Below, in pieces: positions 16,426 to 24,838 of a stretch of DNA of 64,000 nt (position 1 is its first letter; the number at the start of each line of letters is the position of its first letter). Where the stretch lies: positions 154,654-218,653 of the forward strand of contig JASCOV010000007.1 of assembly GCA_029960045.1 (NCBI GenBank), in the 5' to 3' direction. A model generated the notes under the pieces. The model had not been told where the DNA came from, did no database searches, and saw only the letters and a list, made by a program, of their open reading frames with translations. Position numbers and translations under genes: made by a program. Origin of the DNA: Flavobacteriaceae bacterium PS02293. GTDB lineage: Bacteria > Bacteroidota > Bacteroidia > Flavobacteriales > Weeksellaceae.

Positions 16426-19400
16426 ATGGAAAAAGGATTCGCAGGACGTATCGCCGAGTTTTTCATCAATTCAAAATTAACAATCCTGTTAATGGCTGCT
16501 TTAATGATTATCGGGGTATATAGTTCCACATTAATACCAAGAGAAGAAGAACCACAAATCATTGTGCCAATGGCAGATGTAATGGTCGGTTATCCGGGAG
16601 CTTCGCCGAAAGAAGTAGAAAGCCGTGTGGTAAAACCTTTGGAAAAAGTTATTTCCAATATCAAAGGGGTAGAACACATTCACGCAATGGCGATGAACGG
16701 AAAAGCAATGATCATTGTTCAGTTTTACGTAGGAGAAGACACAGAACGTTCTTATGTGAAATTGTATGATGAATTGATGAAAAACAAAAACATCTTCCCG
16801 ACAGGAGTGATGGAACCGATGGTAAAAACACGTTCCATAGATGATGTTCCGATGTTGGGACTTACACTCTGGAGTGAAAAATATAATGATTACGAACTTC
16901 GCCAAATCGGTGAAGAACTGTCTTCAGAAGTCAAAAAAATAAAAGACGTTTCCCTAACCAACGTGATTGGCGGAAGAAACCGACAACTGAAAGTCATTGT
17001 AGATAAAGATAAAATGTCAGAACTGAATGTTGATGCACTTTCTGTGATGCAGATGATTCAAGCAAACAACGGAAGTTCGCAATCCGGAAGTTTTGATTCC
17101 AACGATCAAGAATATCTTTTGACAACAGGACAATTTTTAAATTCTGCGGAAGATGTAGAAAATCTGGTGGTGGGAACATCGCAAAATATGCCGGTCTATC
17201 TGAAACAGGTCGCTAAAATTGAAGATGGTGCCGCTTCTTCTTCCAATTATGTAAGTTTCGGTTATGGAAATGCGGTGGAAAATGGAAAAAAGTTCAAATC
17301 GGAATATCCTGCAGTGACGCTTTCGGTTTCCAAAGTAAAAGGAGCCGATGCGATGAAAATTTCAGAACAAATCCTTGCCAAAGTTGATGAATTGAAGAAA
17401 ACCTTAATCCCAAATGATGTTCACGTAGAAGTTACCAGAAATTACGGAGAAACGGCTTCCCACAAAGTGTCAGAATTATTGATGCATTTGGGCATTGCAA
17501 TCTTGGCGGTAACCTTTTTGGTAATGCTTGCAATGGGTTGGAGAGGCGGATTGGTTGTATTCTTCTCGGTTCCGCTGACTTTTGCATTAACGCTTTTCAG
17601 TTATTATATGCTCGGTTATACTCTGAACAGAATTACGCTTTTTGCCCTCGTTTTCGTGGTAGGAATTGTGGTGGACGACAGTATCATCATTGCAGAAAAT
17701 ATGCACAGGCATTTTCATATGAAGAAATTACCCTTCAAACAAGCAGCTATTTATGCGATCAATGAAGTAGGTAATCCAACCATTTTAGCCACTTTTACGG
17801 TCATTGCAGCGATTTTACCAATGGCTTTCGTATCCGGAATGATGGGACCTTATATGTCGCCAATGCCGATTGGAGCTTCAATTGCGATGTTGCTTTCGCT
17901 GTTTGTAGCGTTGACGGTAACACCGTATTTAGGTTTTCATTTATTAAAAGTGAAAGATACTCAGGAGCATAAAGAAGAACAGGGATTGGAAACCGGTTTA
18001 ATTTATAAAATTTATAAAAAAGTAGAACAGCCATTGCTCGACAGTAAATCCAAAAGATGGACAATGATGGGCGTTACGGTGGTGCTTTTATTGATTTCGG
18101 TATTAGCGTTTTTCACAAAATGGGTCGCCGTAAAAATGCTCCCTTTTGATAATAAAAATGAAATTCAGTTGGTGATTGATATGCCGGAAGGAACCACTCT
18201 GGAAAGAACAGCCGCTGTTACCAAAGATATTTCCCAATACCTGAAAACGGTTCCGGAAGTTGTTAATTACCAAAATTATGTGGGTTCTTCTGCACCTATT
18301 ACATTCAACGGTTTGGTACGTCACTATGATTTGAGAGGAGCGAGCAATACCGCAGATATTCAGGTCAATCTTTTGCACAAAGAAGACCGTGATGAACAAA
18401 GCCACGATGTTGCCAAGAAAATCCGTCCGGAAATTCAGAAAATTGCGGCAAAATACAATGCGAATGTCAAAGTGGTGGAAGTTCCGCCGGGACCACCGGT
18501 TTTATCGACCATTGTAGCAGAAGTTTATGGACCTAATTATGATGAGCAGATAAAAGTTGCCAAACAAGTGGAGGAAATTCTGCACAAAACCGATGATGTA
18601 GTTGATATCGACTGGATGGTAGAAGCGCCCCAAACTGAATTTAAGCTCATTCCGGACAAAGAAAAAGCAATGCTGAACGGTGTTGCTTCCCAACAAATTG
18701 TTGGCAATCTCACGTATTTGATGGGTGAACATTCTATAGGGAATTTATATGATGAAAAATCAAATGATCCTGTTGATATCGTAATGAAACTGAATAACGG
18801 TGACAAAGCCAGCATCCAAGACGTGACCAACTTGAAAATAAAAGGTCAAATGGGAATGGTTCCTGTGAGTGATCTGGTGAAAGTAGAACGCGATACGTTA
18901 CAAAAATCTATTTACAGAAAAGACCAGAAAAGAGTGGTGTACGTAATGGCAGATATGGCAGGAGGTTTGGAAAGTCCGGCGTATGCAATCTTGGGAATGG
19001 AAGAAAAACTCAAAAAAATACAGCTTCCTAAAGGATATTCACTGAACGAACTGTATATGAATCAACCCGAAAATGAAGATAATTACACCGTAAAATGGGA
19101 TGGAGAATGGCAGATTACTTTAGAGGTATTCAAGGATTTGGGAACTGCATTTGCCGTTGTGATCATCATTATATATATGCTGATTGTCGGTTGGTTCCAG
19201 AATTTCAAAACCCCGATTGTAATGATGATTGCCATTCCGCTGTCGCTCATTGGGATTGTTTTGGGACACTGGCTTCTCGGCGCTTTCTTTACCGCAACTT
19301 CATTCATCGGAATGATTGCTTTGGCAGGAGTAATGGTAAGGAATTCGGTTTTACTGATTGATTTTATAGAAATTCGTTTAAACGAAGGTATCCCAATCAA

Positions 19401-19647
19401 ACAAGCCATTATAGAAGCCGGAGCGGTGCGAACCACGCCTATTTTATTAACAACAGGAGCGGTAGTGATCGGAGCAGTTATTATCCTTTTTGACCCGATT
19501 TTTCAGGGATTGGCAATATCATTGGTTTTCGGAGCCATAGTTTCCACCATTCTGACGCTGATTGTTGTTCCAATTATTTATTATATGACGGAAAAACATA
19601 AATGGGAGAAAAAACCAGAAGTTGAAAATAAAGTTTCCGAAGAGTAA
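16426..19647 (+). CDS. RND efflux permease (AcrB/HAE-like), sulfur-island operon
   Basis: 1073 residues with the 12-helix RND plan: an N-terminal helix at 15-33, a large porter loop, a central membrane block with GIVVDDSIIIAENMHRH (the Asp-Asp pair of TM4), a second loop and a C-terminal helix bundle ending VPIIYYMTEKHKW. The Asp-Asp pair is the proton relay of HAE-type pumps. The substrate cannot be read from sequence. Its operon begins with the operator shared by sqr and the persulfide dioxygenase, an unusual context that points to export of a sulfur-related or thiol compound, or to a coupled stress response. Two small genes follow it. Confidence 0.94.
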   Translation: MEKGFAGRIAEFFINSKLTILLMAALMIIGVYSSTLIPREEEPQIIVPMADVMVGYPGASPKEVESRVVKPLEKVISNIKGVEHIHAMAMNGKAMIIVQFYVGEDTERSYVKLYDELMKNKNIFPTGVMEPMVKTRSIDDVPMLGLTLWSEKYNDYELRQIGEELSSEVKKIKDVSLTNVIGGRNRQLKVIVDKDKMSELNVDALSVMQMIQANNGSSQSGSFDSNDQEYLLTTGQFLNSAEDVENLVVGTSQNMPVYLKQVAKIEDGAASSSNYVSFGYGNAVENGKKFKSEYPAVTLSVSKVKGADAMKISEQILAKVDELKKTLIPNDVHVEVTRNYGETASHKVSELLMHLGIAILAVTFLVMLAMGWRGGLVVFFSVPLTFALTLFSYYMLGYTLNRITLFALVFVVGIVVDDSIIIAENMHRHFHMKKLPFKQAAIYAINEVGNPTILATFTVIAAILPMAFVSGMMGPYMSPMPIGASIAMLLSLFVALTVTPYLGFHLLKVKDTQEHKEEQGLETGLIYKIYKKVEQPLLDSKSKRWTMMGVTVVLLLISVLAFFTKWVAVKMLPFDNKNEIQLVIDMPEGTTLERTAAVTKDISQYLKTVPEVVNYQNYVGSSAPITFNGLVRHYDLRGASNTADIQVNLLHKEDRDEQSHDVAKKIRPEIQKIAAKYNANVKVVEVPPGPPVLSTIVAEVYGPNYDEQIKVAKQVEEILHKTDDVVDIDWMVEAPQTEFKLIPDKEKAMLNGVASQQIVGNLTYLMGEHSIGNLYDEKSNDPVDIVMKLNNGDKASIQDVTNLKIKGQMGMVPVSDLVKVERDTLQKSIYRKDQKRVVYVMADMAGGLESPAYAILGMEEKLKKIQLPKGYSLNELYMNQPENEDNYTVKWDGEWQITLEVFKDLGTAFAVVIIIIYMLIVGWFQNFKTPIVMMIAIPLSLIGIVLGHWLLGAFFTATSFIGMIALAGVMVRNSVLLIDFIEIRLNEGIPIKQAIIEAGAVRTTPILLTTGAVVIGAVIILFDPIFQGLAISLVFGAIVSTILTLIVVPIIYYMTEKHKWEKKPEVENKVSEE

Positions 19648-19657
19648 AAAATAAACA

Positions 19658-19688
19658 AACCTCATAGGTTTCAAAAACCTATGAGGTT
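19658..19688. repeat. Perfect 14-bp inverted repeat after the RND gene
   Basis: AACCTCATAGGTTT and AAACCTATGAGGTT flank a 3-nt CAA loop, starting 10 nt after the stop codon. Downstream is AAATAAAG rather than a T-run, so it is a strong hairpin without the U-tract of a classical plus-strand terminator. It may cap the 3' end of the large mRNA and lower expression of the small genes beyond. Confidence 0.7.
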
Positions 19689-19705
19689 AAATAAAGTTAA
19701 AAATT

Positions 19706-20005
19706 ATGAAACTATTATTGATTACATCAGTAGAAGAATTTGAAAAAGAAGTGAAAAATATTCTAAAACATTCCGGAGTGAAAGCCTTTTCCTATCAATC
19801 TGTAAAAGGATTCAAAAACAACGGTGATGAGCTCGAAAATTGGTTCAGTTCGGACAATGTTGAGATTGATTCTTTGTTATTTACCGTTTTTATAGAAAGC
19901 AGATATGTTGACGAAATTTATATCCGTATACAAGATTTTAATTCAGGACAAAAAACACTTTCGCACGTTCATATCGCAACCGTACAATTAGAAAAATCAA
20001 TTTAA
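19706..20005 (+). CDS. Small cytosolic protein of the RND operon, possibly PII-like
   Basis: 99 residues, no signal peptide or membrane segment. The order strand (KLLLITS), helix (EEFEKEVKNILKHSG), strand (AFSYQSVKGF), acidic loop, strand (SLLFTVFIESR), helix and strand is compatible with a ferredoxin-like or PII-like fold; I cannot confirm this without a structural search. It lies 58 bp after the RND gene, beyond a hairpin, and 12 bp before a DUF2892 gene. Location suggests an accessory or regulatory partner of the pump. Confidence 0.7.
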   Translation: MKLLLITSVEEFEKEVKNILKHSGVKAFSYQSVKGFKNNGDELENWFSSDNVEIDSLLFTVFIESRYVDEIYIRIQDFNSGQKTLSHVHIATVQLEKSI

Positions 20006-20017
20006 AACAAGAAATAT

Positions 20018-20224
20018 ATGCATACAAGAATCGCACACGCAATAGCCGGAACTTTAATTCTGTCCAGCCTCTTTTTAGGAATCAAAGTGAATGAAAACTG
20101 GTTTTGGCTTACAGGTTTTGTAGGTGTCAACCTTTTACAAAATGCTTTTACCAATTGGTGCTTGATGTATGTAATCCTGCACAAATTAGGAATTAAGGAC
20201 GACGGAAAAAGTTGTTCCAGATAA
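20018..20224 (+). CDS. DUF2892 (YgaP-like) membrane protein
   Basis: 68 residues with two membrane segments (AIAGTLILSSLFLGI and FWLTGFVGVNLLQNAF) and a conserved N residue between, as in the inner-membrane DUF2892 domain often fused to or beside rhodanese. The tail has Cys residues (NWCLMY, KSCSR). In E. coli YgaP this domain anchors a rhodanese. It ends the RND operon, with a terminator 17 nt later, and has a second DUF2892 relative at 29506 in this window. Confidence 0.85.
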   Translation: MHTRIAHAIAGTLILSSLFLGIKVNENWFWLTGFVGVNLLQNAFTNWCLMYVILHKLGIKDDGKSCSR

Positions 20225-20241
20225 ATATTATTTTAAATCTT

Positions 20242-20273
20242 GCCCTTTCATTATATTTGTGAAAGGGCTTTTT
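20242..20273 (+). terminator. Rho-independent terminator of the RND operon
   Basis: GCCCTTTCA and TGAAAGGGC form a perfect 9-bp stem with a 9-nt loop, followed by TTTTTAATTTT. Confidence 0.9.
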
Positions 20274-20301
20274 AATTTTCTTCTTTAATTCTTGAAAAAT
20301 A

Positions 20302-21177
20302 ATGAACATTCCCATTCTCAAATCCTGCGATATTCCGGAAAGGGAAAATCAGAAAGAATCTTTCGTGATACACAATCTCAGTCATCTTGTGAAGGAAGAT
20401 CTATACATTCCGAAAATTCCGCACAGGCACTCTTTTTTTCAGATTTTGTATGTGAGTAAAGGAACGGGAATTCACTATGTCGATTTTCAGGAATTGGAGA
20501 TAGAAGATAACACCATATTCTTTCTTAGTCCCGGTCAGGTTCACGATCTGAGGTTTACTTCCGCAGATCCTGAAGGAGTTATGATCAATTTCAGAGAAGA
20601 ATTCTTTAATGATTTTCTTTCGCAGAAGGATTTTATCAATTCGCTTCCTATATTTTCTAAAAACGGGAAATCCGGCTTCAGGAAAGTGGATCGTTGCAAA
20701 AACGAATTAGAGTCTACTTTTTCGAAGATTTTTCAAACTCTGAAATCCAGCTCAACATATACAAAGCAGATCGTTCAGACCCTTATTTTGGAAATCTTGC
20801 TGATGATTTCCGAAAAGACCAAAGAAGAAGAACCGCAAAATGAAAGTTTCAATAATAATTATCTTCTTGTAAAATTTGAAAAACTTCTGGAGAAGCACTT
20901 TATGGAAGCTCATTATCCGAAATTTTATGCGGATCATCTTTCCGTTACACCCAATTACCTCAATACACTCTGTAAAAAAATTACCGGAAAAACAGCCGGT
21001 GAAATAATCAGAGACAGAATCATTCTGGAAGCCAAACGCTATCTTGTCAACTCCGAATATACCATTTCCCAGATCGCATACAAATTGTATTTTGAAGACA
21101 ACTCCTATTTTACCAAATTTTTTAAAGCCAATTCTGGAATTACACCTGCGGAATTTCGGAAATCTTTAAATAGATAA
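20302..21177 (+). CDS. AraC family transcriptional regulator
   Basis: 291 residues. A cupin-like N-terminal domain includes PHRHSFFQILYVSKGTG and a second His region (SPGQVHDL). The C-terminal AraC DNA-binding domain has two helix-turn-helix motifs: VTPNYLNTLCKKITGKTAGE and ISQIAYKLYFEDNSYFTKFFK. It is 84 bp upstream of the cytochrome bd operon in the same direction and is a plausible regulator of it. The His-rich cupin could bind a metal or small ligand; neither is visible. Start at the ATG 20302. Confidence 0.9.
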   Translation: MNIPILKSCDIPERENQKESFVIHNLSHLVKEDLYIPKIPHRHSFFQILYVSKGTGIHYVDFQELEIEDNTIFFLSPGQVHDLRFTSADPEGVMINFREEFFNDFLSQKDFINSLPIFSKNGKSGFRKVDRCKNELESTFSKIFQTLKSSSTYTKQIVQTLILEILLMISEKTKEEEPQNESFNNNYLLVKFEKLLEKHFMEAHYPKFYADHLSVTPNYLNTLCKKITGKTAGEIIRDRIILEAKRYLVNSEYTISQIAYKLYFEDNSYFTKFFKANSGITPAEFRKSLNR

Positions 21178-21212
21178 AAATTACCATTTTACTCTTTTTT
21201 ACTGCCATAACT

Positions 21213-21237
21213 CTGAAAGCATTCAGGAGTAACTTTG
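21213..21237 (+). promoter_or_regulatory. Candidate operator and -7 element of the cytochrome bd operon
   Basis: CTGAAAGCATTCAG (21213-21226) is a perfect 5-4-5 palindrome. TAACTTTG, a good -7 element, follows 3 nt later at 21230-21237. The DUF4492 ATG is at 21262. A site here overlaps the RNA polymerase position, which would suit a repressor. Confidence 0.5.
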
Positions 21238-21261
21238 TTATGTAAAAATAATACTGTAACA

Positions 21262-21510
21262 ATGATACTAGATCAAATATTCCGGTTGATGATTTATCCT
21301 TTTCAGGAACTTATAAAGTTATATCAATATGGCTTCAGTGTTATGTCAAAAGAAAATCGGACACTTTGGATCATTGCAGTAATCAAATTGTTTGTAATGT
21401 TTGGAATCTTGAAAATATTCTTTTTCAAAGATTTTTTAAAAACCCAATTTAAGGATGACAAACAAAGAATGGAATATCTTCAGAAGAATTTTACAGAAAT
21501 CAAAAAATAG
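21262..21510 (+). CDS. DUF4492 protein of the cytochrome bd operon
   Basis: 82 residues from the ATG at 21262; an upstream in-frame codon at 21235 would overlap the promoter element and is rejected. The chain has an N-terminal amphipathic part (FRLMIYPFQELIKLYQYGF), one membrane helix (WIIAVIKLFVMFGILKIFFF) and a charged tail. DUF4492 is a Bacteroidota family seen beside cydAB; an assembly or structural role in the bd oxidase is inferred. CydA starts 15 nt after its stop. Confidence 0.85.
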   Translation: MILDQIFRLMIYPFQELIKLYQYGFSVMSKENRTLWIIAVIKLFVMFGILKIFFFKDFLKTQFKDDKQRMEYLQKNFTEIKK

Positions 21511-21525
21511 AAAAATTACAATCTT

Positions 21526-23061
21526 ATGAATCATATAGACTGGGAACTCGTCAATTGGTCCAGAGCACAATTTGCTCTTACAGCAATGTACCACTGGCTT
21601 TTTGTTCCGCTTACATTGGGAACTACATTTATGATTGCCATTATGGAAACCATTTATGTGAAGACACAAGACGAAAAATGGAAAGAGATCACCAAATTTT
21701 GGATGAAGCTTTTCGGGATCAACTTTGCCATTGGTGTTGCCACCGGAATTATTTTGGAATTTGAATTCGGAACCAACTGGAGTAATTACTCTTGGTTTGT
21801 GGGAGACATTTTCGGAGCTCCGCTTGCAATTGAAGGAATAATGGCTTTCTTTATGGAAAGTACCTTTATTGCTGTAATGTTTTTCGGTTGGGACAGGGTA
21901 AGCCAGAGATTCCACCTTACTTCGAGCTGGTTGGTTGCCATTGGTTCCAATCTCTCAGCTTTGTGGATTTTGGTGGCAAACGGCTGGATGCAGAATCCTG
22001 TTGGGGTACAATTCAATCCAGATACTATGCGAAATGAGATGATTGATTTTTGGGCTGTGCTTCTCAATCCGGTTGCCGTGAACAAATTTCTTCACACCGT
22101 TATTTCTTCCTATATTGTTTCAGCTCTGTTTGTTGTAGGCGTTAGTTCTTGGTTTCTGTTAAAGAGAAGAGATGTGGTCTTGGCGAAGAGAAGTATCTTG
22201 GTGGCAACAGTTTTCGGACTTCTGGCAACCATCGGAACATTCTGGAGCGGAGATGAATCTGCAAGACAGGTGGCCAGAACGCAACCTATGAAACTGGCGG
22301 CAATGGAAGGTCTGTATGAAGGAGACCGTTCTGCACCGCTTATTGCGATGGGTATTTTCGGAGAACAGGATAATACGGTTCATAAAAAAGAACAATTTCT
22401 GGTAGAATTTCAGATTCCCAAAGCCTTGTCTTATCTGGCGTTTTTAGATTCTGAAAAGTTTGTTCCGGGGATCAGCGATTTGGTTCACGGAAACAAAAAG
22501 GAAGGCATTTCTTCTTATGACGAAAGAATTTCCAGCGGAAAAATAGCAATTGATGCTTTACGAAATTACGGCGATGCCAAAAGATCCGGAAATCTTCCGA
22601 AAGCCGAAGCTGAACTGAAAACTTTCCGTGCCCACGAAAAAGATTTTGGCTATGGTTATTATTTCGGAAAAAATCCCCATATGCTTATTCCTAATGTAAA
22701 AATGAGCTTCTATTCCTTTCATATTATGGTGATTTTGGGAACCTACTTTTTAGTACTTTTTATTATCCTTTTCATTAAAACCCTGAAAGGAAATCTGGAT
22801 AAAAGCAGAGCGCTTCTAAGGCTTACTTTATGGAGCATTCCGTTGGGCTATATTGCCTCACAGTCTGGCTGGGTAGTGGCAGAAGTAGGAAGACAACCCT
22901 GGACGATCCAGAATCTGCTTCCAAATATCGCCTCGGTTTCTCAAATAGATGCGTACAGCGTACAGATTACCTTCTTTTTGTTTCTGATTATTTTCACAAC
23001 ACTTCTCATTGCCGAAATCAAAATTATGCTTTCAGCAATCAGAAAAGGTTCTCAACATTAA
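21526..23061 (+). CDS. cydA: Cytochrome bd quinol oxidase subunit I
   Basis: 511 residues, close to E. coli CydA, with nine predicted membrane helices. The high-spin heme ligand His19 of E. coli is His23 here (MYHWLF). The proton-path Glu pair lies in APLAIEGIMAFFMEST; the His of NKFLHTV and the Met of VKMSFYSF are the b558 ligands. The quinol-oxidation loop lies around EGLYEGDRSAPL and the signature GWVVAEVGRQPW is intact. The oxidase reduces O2 to water with quinol and resists sulfide, cyanide and NO better than heme-copper oxidases, which fits its place inside a sulfide-oxidation island. Confidence 0.98.
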   Translation: MNHIDWELVNWSRAQFALTAMYHWLFVPLTLGTTFMIAIMETIYVKTQDEKWKEITKFWMKLFGINFAIGVATGIILEFEFGTNWSNYSWFVGDIFGAPLAIEGIMAFFMESTFIAVMFFGWDRVSQRFHLTSSWLVAIGSNLSALWILVANGWMQNPVGVQFNPDTMRNEMIDFWAVLLNPVAVNKFLHTVISSYIVSALFVVGVSSWFLLKRRDVVLAKRSILVATVFGLLATIGTFWSGDESARQVARTQPMKLAAMEGLYEGDRSAPLIAMGIFGEQDNTVHKKEQFLVEFQIPKALSYLAFLDSEKFVPGISDLVHGNKKEGISSYDERISSGKIAIDALRNYGDAKRSGNLPKAEAELKTFRAHEKDFGYGYYFGKNPHMLIPNVKMSFYSFHIMVILGTYFLVLFIILFIKTLKGNLDKSRALLRLTLWSIPLGYIASQSGWVVAEVGRQPWTIQNLLPNIASVSQIDAYSVQITFFLFLIIFTTLLIAEIKIMLSAIRKGSQH

Positions 23062-23073
23062 AAAAATAAAACT

Positions 23074-24258
23074 ATGTTTTCATTCTTAGATTATAACGGT
23101 CTCCAACATTATTGGTGGGCATTGGTATCACTTTTGGGAGCCTTATTGGTATTCTTATTATTTGTTCAGGGTGGGCAATCACTGATTTATTCATTGGCTT
23201 CCAGCGAAAAAGAGAAAACCATCCTGCTGAATTCCACCGGAAGAAAATGGGAAATTACCTTTACCACACTCGTGACTTTCGGAGGGGCGTTTTTTGCATC
23301 ATTTCCGCTGTTTTATTCTACCAGTTTTGGCGGTGCATACTGGGTCTGGATGGCGATTTTGTTTGCATTCATCATTCAGGCTGTCTCCTATGAGTTCAGG
23401 AGCAAAGCTGATAATTTTTTAGGACATAAAACTTTTGAAATCTTCCTTTTTATCAATGGTGTTTTAGGAAGCCTGCTTTTAGGTGTTGCAGTTTCTACAT
23501 TCTTTACCGGAGCAGAATTTTCCGTCAATAAAACCAATATTGTGAATATGACGATGCAAGAAATGCCCATCATTTCTTCCTGGAAAACACCTTTTCACGG
23601 CTTGGAAGCACTTTGGACGGTCGAAAAGCTTGCCTTTGTACAGAATATAAGTCTTGGATTGGCTGTTTTTTTTCTTGCAAGAGTTTTGGCGAATCTGTAC
23701 TTCCAGAAAATGATTGATAATGAGAATATCCTCAAAAAGTCTAGGAAAAGTATGATCATCAATGCAGTTTTATTTTTAGTATTCTTTCTGTTTTGGATAA
23801 TTAGGCTAATGTTTTTGGATGGCTTTGCAATCAACCCCCAGACGCAGGAAATATTTCTGCATCCTTATAAATATCTTCAAAACTTTTTAGAAATGCCTTT
23901 TCTTACGGCGATTTTCCTGATAGGAGTAATTCTGGTTTTAATTGGATTATTTCTGAACATTTTTATGAAAAGTAAAAACGGAATCTGGTTTTCGGGTATC
24001 GGAACCGTTCTCACCGTTTGGATGCTTTTGATTTCAGCAGGTTTTAATAATACAGCCTATTATCCTTCAACTTATGACCTTCAGAGTTCGCTCACGATTT
24101 CCAATTCATCTTCCAGCGAATTTACATTAAGAACAATGAGTTATGTTTCACTTCTTGTTCCTTTTGTCTTGGGATATATTGCTCTCGTTTGGAAGAAAAT
24201 GGATTCCCGCAAAATCTCTTCCGAAGAGCTTGAAAACTCGGAAAACCATACCTATTAA
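23074..24258 (+). CDS. cydB: Cytochrome bd quinol oxidase subunit II
   Basis: 394 residues with about eight helices, starting 12 nt after cydA. Family features include LQHYWWALVSLLGALLVFLLFVQGGQS near the start (shown here only as location), the segment AYWVWMAILFAFIIQAV, and YEFRSKADN in the second loop. It forms the heterodimer with CydA. It is followed after 17 nt by a 37-aa single-helix peptide that looks like the CydX subunit. Confidence 0.95.
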   Translation: MFSFLDYNGLQHYWWALVSLLGALLVFLLFVQGGQSLIYSLASSEKEKTILLNSTGRKWEITFTTLVTFGGAFFASFPLFYSTSFGGAYWVWMAILFAFIIQAVSYEFRSKADNFLGHKTFEIFLFINGVLGSLLLGVAVSTFFTGAEFSVNKTNIVNMTMQEMPIISSWKTPFHGLEALWTVEKLAFVQNISLGLAVFFLARVLANLYFQKMIDNENILKKSRKSMIINAVLFLVFFLFWIIRLMFLDGFAINPQTQEIFLHPYKYLQNFLEMPFLTAIFLIGVILVLIGLFLNIFMKSKNGIWFSGIGTVLTVWMLLISAGFNNTAYYPSTYDLQSSLTISNSSSSEFTLRTMSYVSLLVPFVLGYIALVWKKMDSRKISSEELENSENHTY

Positions 24259-24275
24259 TTCTTAAAAAATAAGCA

Positions 24276-24389
24276 ATGCAAATAAAAGAAATACTTCAGA
24301 TCATTACACTTCCGATAATGATTTATGTTTCCTACAGAATAATATTCTGGTTGTACAATAAACTGGAAAAAGAAGATAAGCTTAAATGA
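24276..24389 (+). CDS. CydX-like single-helix small subunit of cytochrome bd
   Basis: 37 residues, from the ATG at 24276 to the TGA at 24389. One membrane helix (LPIMIYVSYRIIFWLYNK) is followed by a charged tail (LEKEDKLK). E. coli CydX has the same size and topology and stabilises the oxidase. The gene lies 17 nt after cydB with an A-rich leader (TTAAAAAATAAGCA) and ends 1 nt before the next start, so the spacing is that of a genuine operon member. Similarity to CydX is by topology and place, not sequence. Confidence 0.7.
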   Translation: MQIKEILQIITLPIMIYVSYRIIFWLYNKLEKEDKLK

Positions 24390-24390
24390 A

Positions 24391-24726
24391 ATGAAGAAAA
24401 TAGTAATTCCAACCAATGACCGGGAAACCATAGCCGTTCACATCGGCAGATGTCTTGAGTTTGCGGTTTACACAATAGATAAAGGAAATATTATTACTCT
24501 GGAATTTGAGAACAATATTCATTCTCATTCGGATGGTAAAAATGCGGGAAAGAATTCACAGGGAATTTGCGGACATCAGGAAATAGTCAGAATATTCTAC
24601 GGCGCAGATCTTATATTGTATTATACAATGGGTAAAAATCTCAGGAAATTACTTGATGAAAACGGTCTGCCATACCAAAAGGCAAAATCCATTTATATGA
24701 AAGAAATTATAAAAGAAATTTTATAA
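24391..24726 (+). CDS. NifX/NafY-like (NifB-domain) Fe-S or cofactor-binding protein
   Basis: 111 residues. The N-terminal strand KKIVIPTNDRETIAVHIGRC, the stretch with IHSHSDGKNAG and the helix beginning GHQEIVRIFYGADLILYYTMG match the dinitrogenase cofactor-binding fold (RNase H-like). In many non-fixing bacteria such single-domain proteins accompany iron-sulfur or sulfide metabolism. No nif genes are present here. Cys residues at GRC and GICGH could ligate a cluster. It begins 1 nt after the CydX-like gene, so it belongs to the bd operon. Confidence 0.8.
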   Translation: MKKIVIPTNDRETIAVHIGRCLEFAVYTIDKGNIITLEFENNIHSHSDGKNAGKNSQGICGHQEIVRIFYGADLILYYTMGKNLRKLLDENGLPYQKAKSIYMKEIIKEIL

Positions 24727-24779
24727 AGATTCAAATTGATCAAAGAATAACAGTAAACATCATCAATTCTGGTTTTTAT

Positions 24780-24823
24780 GTAATCAAAGTTACAGTGTGT
24801 TGGTTACCAACCAGGTATTTTTA
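24780..24823 (+). promoter_or_regulatory. Crp/Fnr-type operator and -7 element, sqr promoter
   Basis: GTAATCAAAGTTAC at 24780-24793, then exactly 22 nt, then TATTTTTA at 24816-24823, one base off the TAnnTTTG consensus. The sqr ATG is 15 nt further on. Confidence 0.7.
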
Positions 24824-24838
24824 TAATTAAAATCAACA

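Noticed and set aside
21436..21915. Open frame of 159 codons antisense to the 5' part of cydA
   Set aside because: It is opposite a fully conserved cydA segment; composition is that of a mirrored gene and no family is visible.
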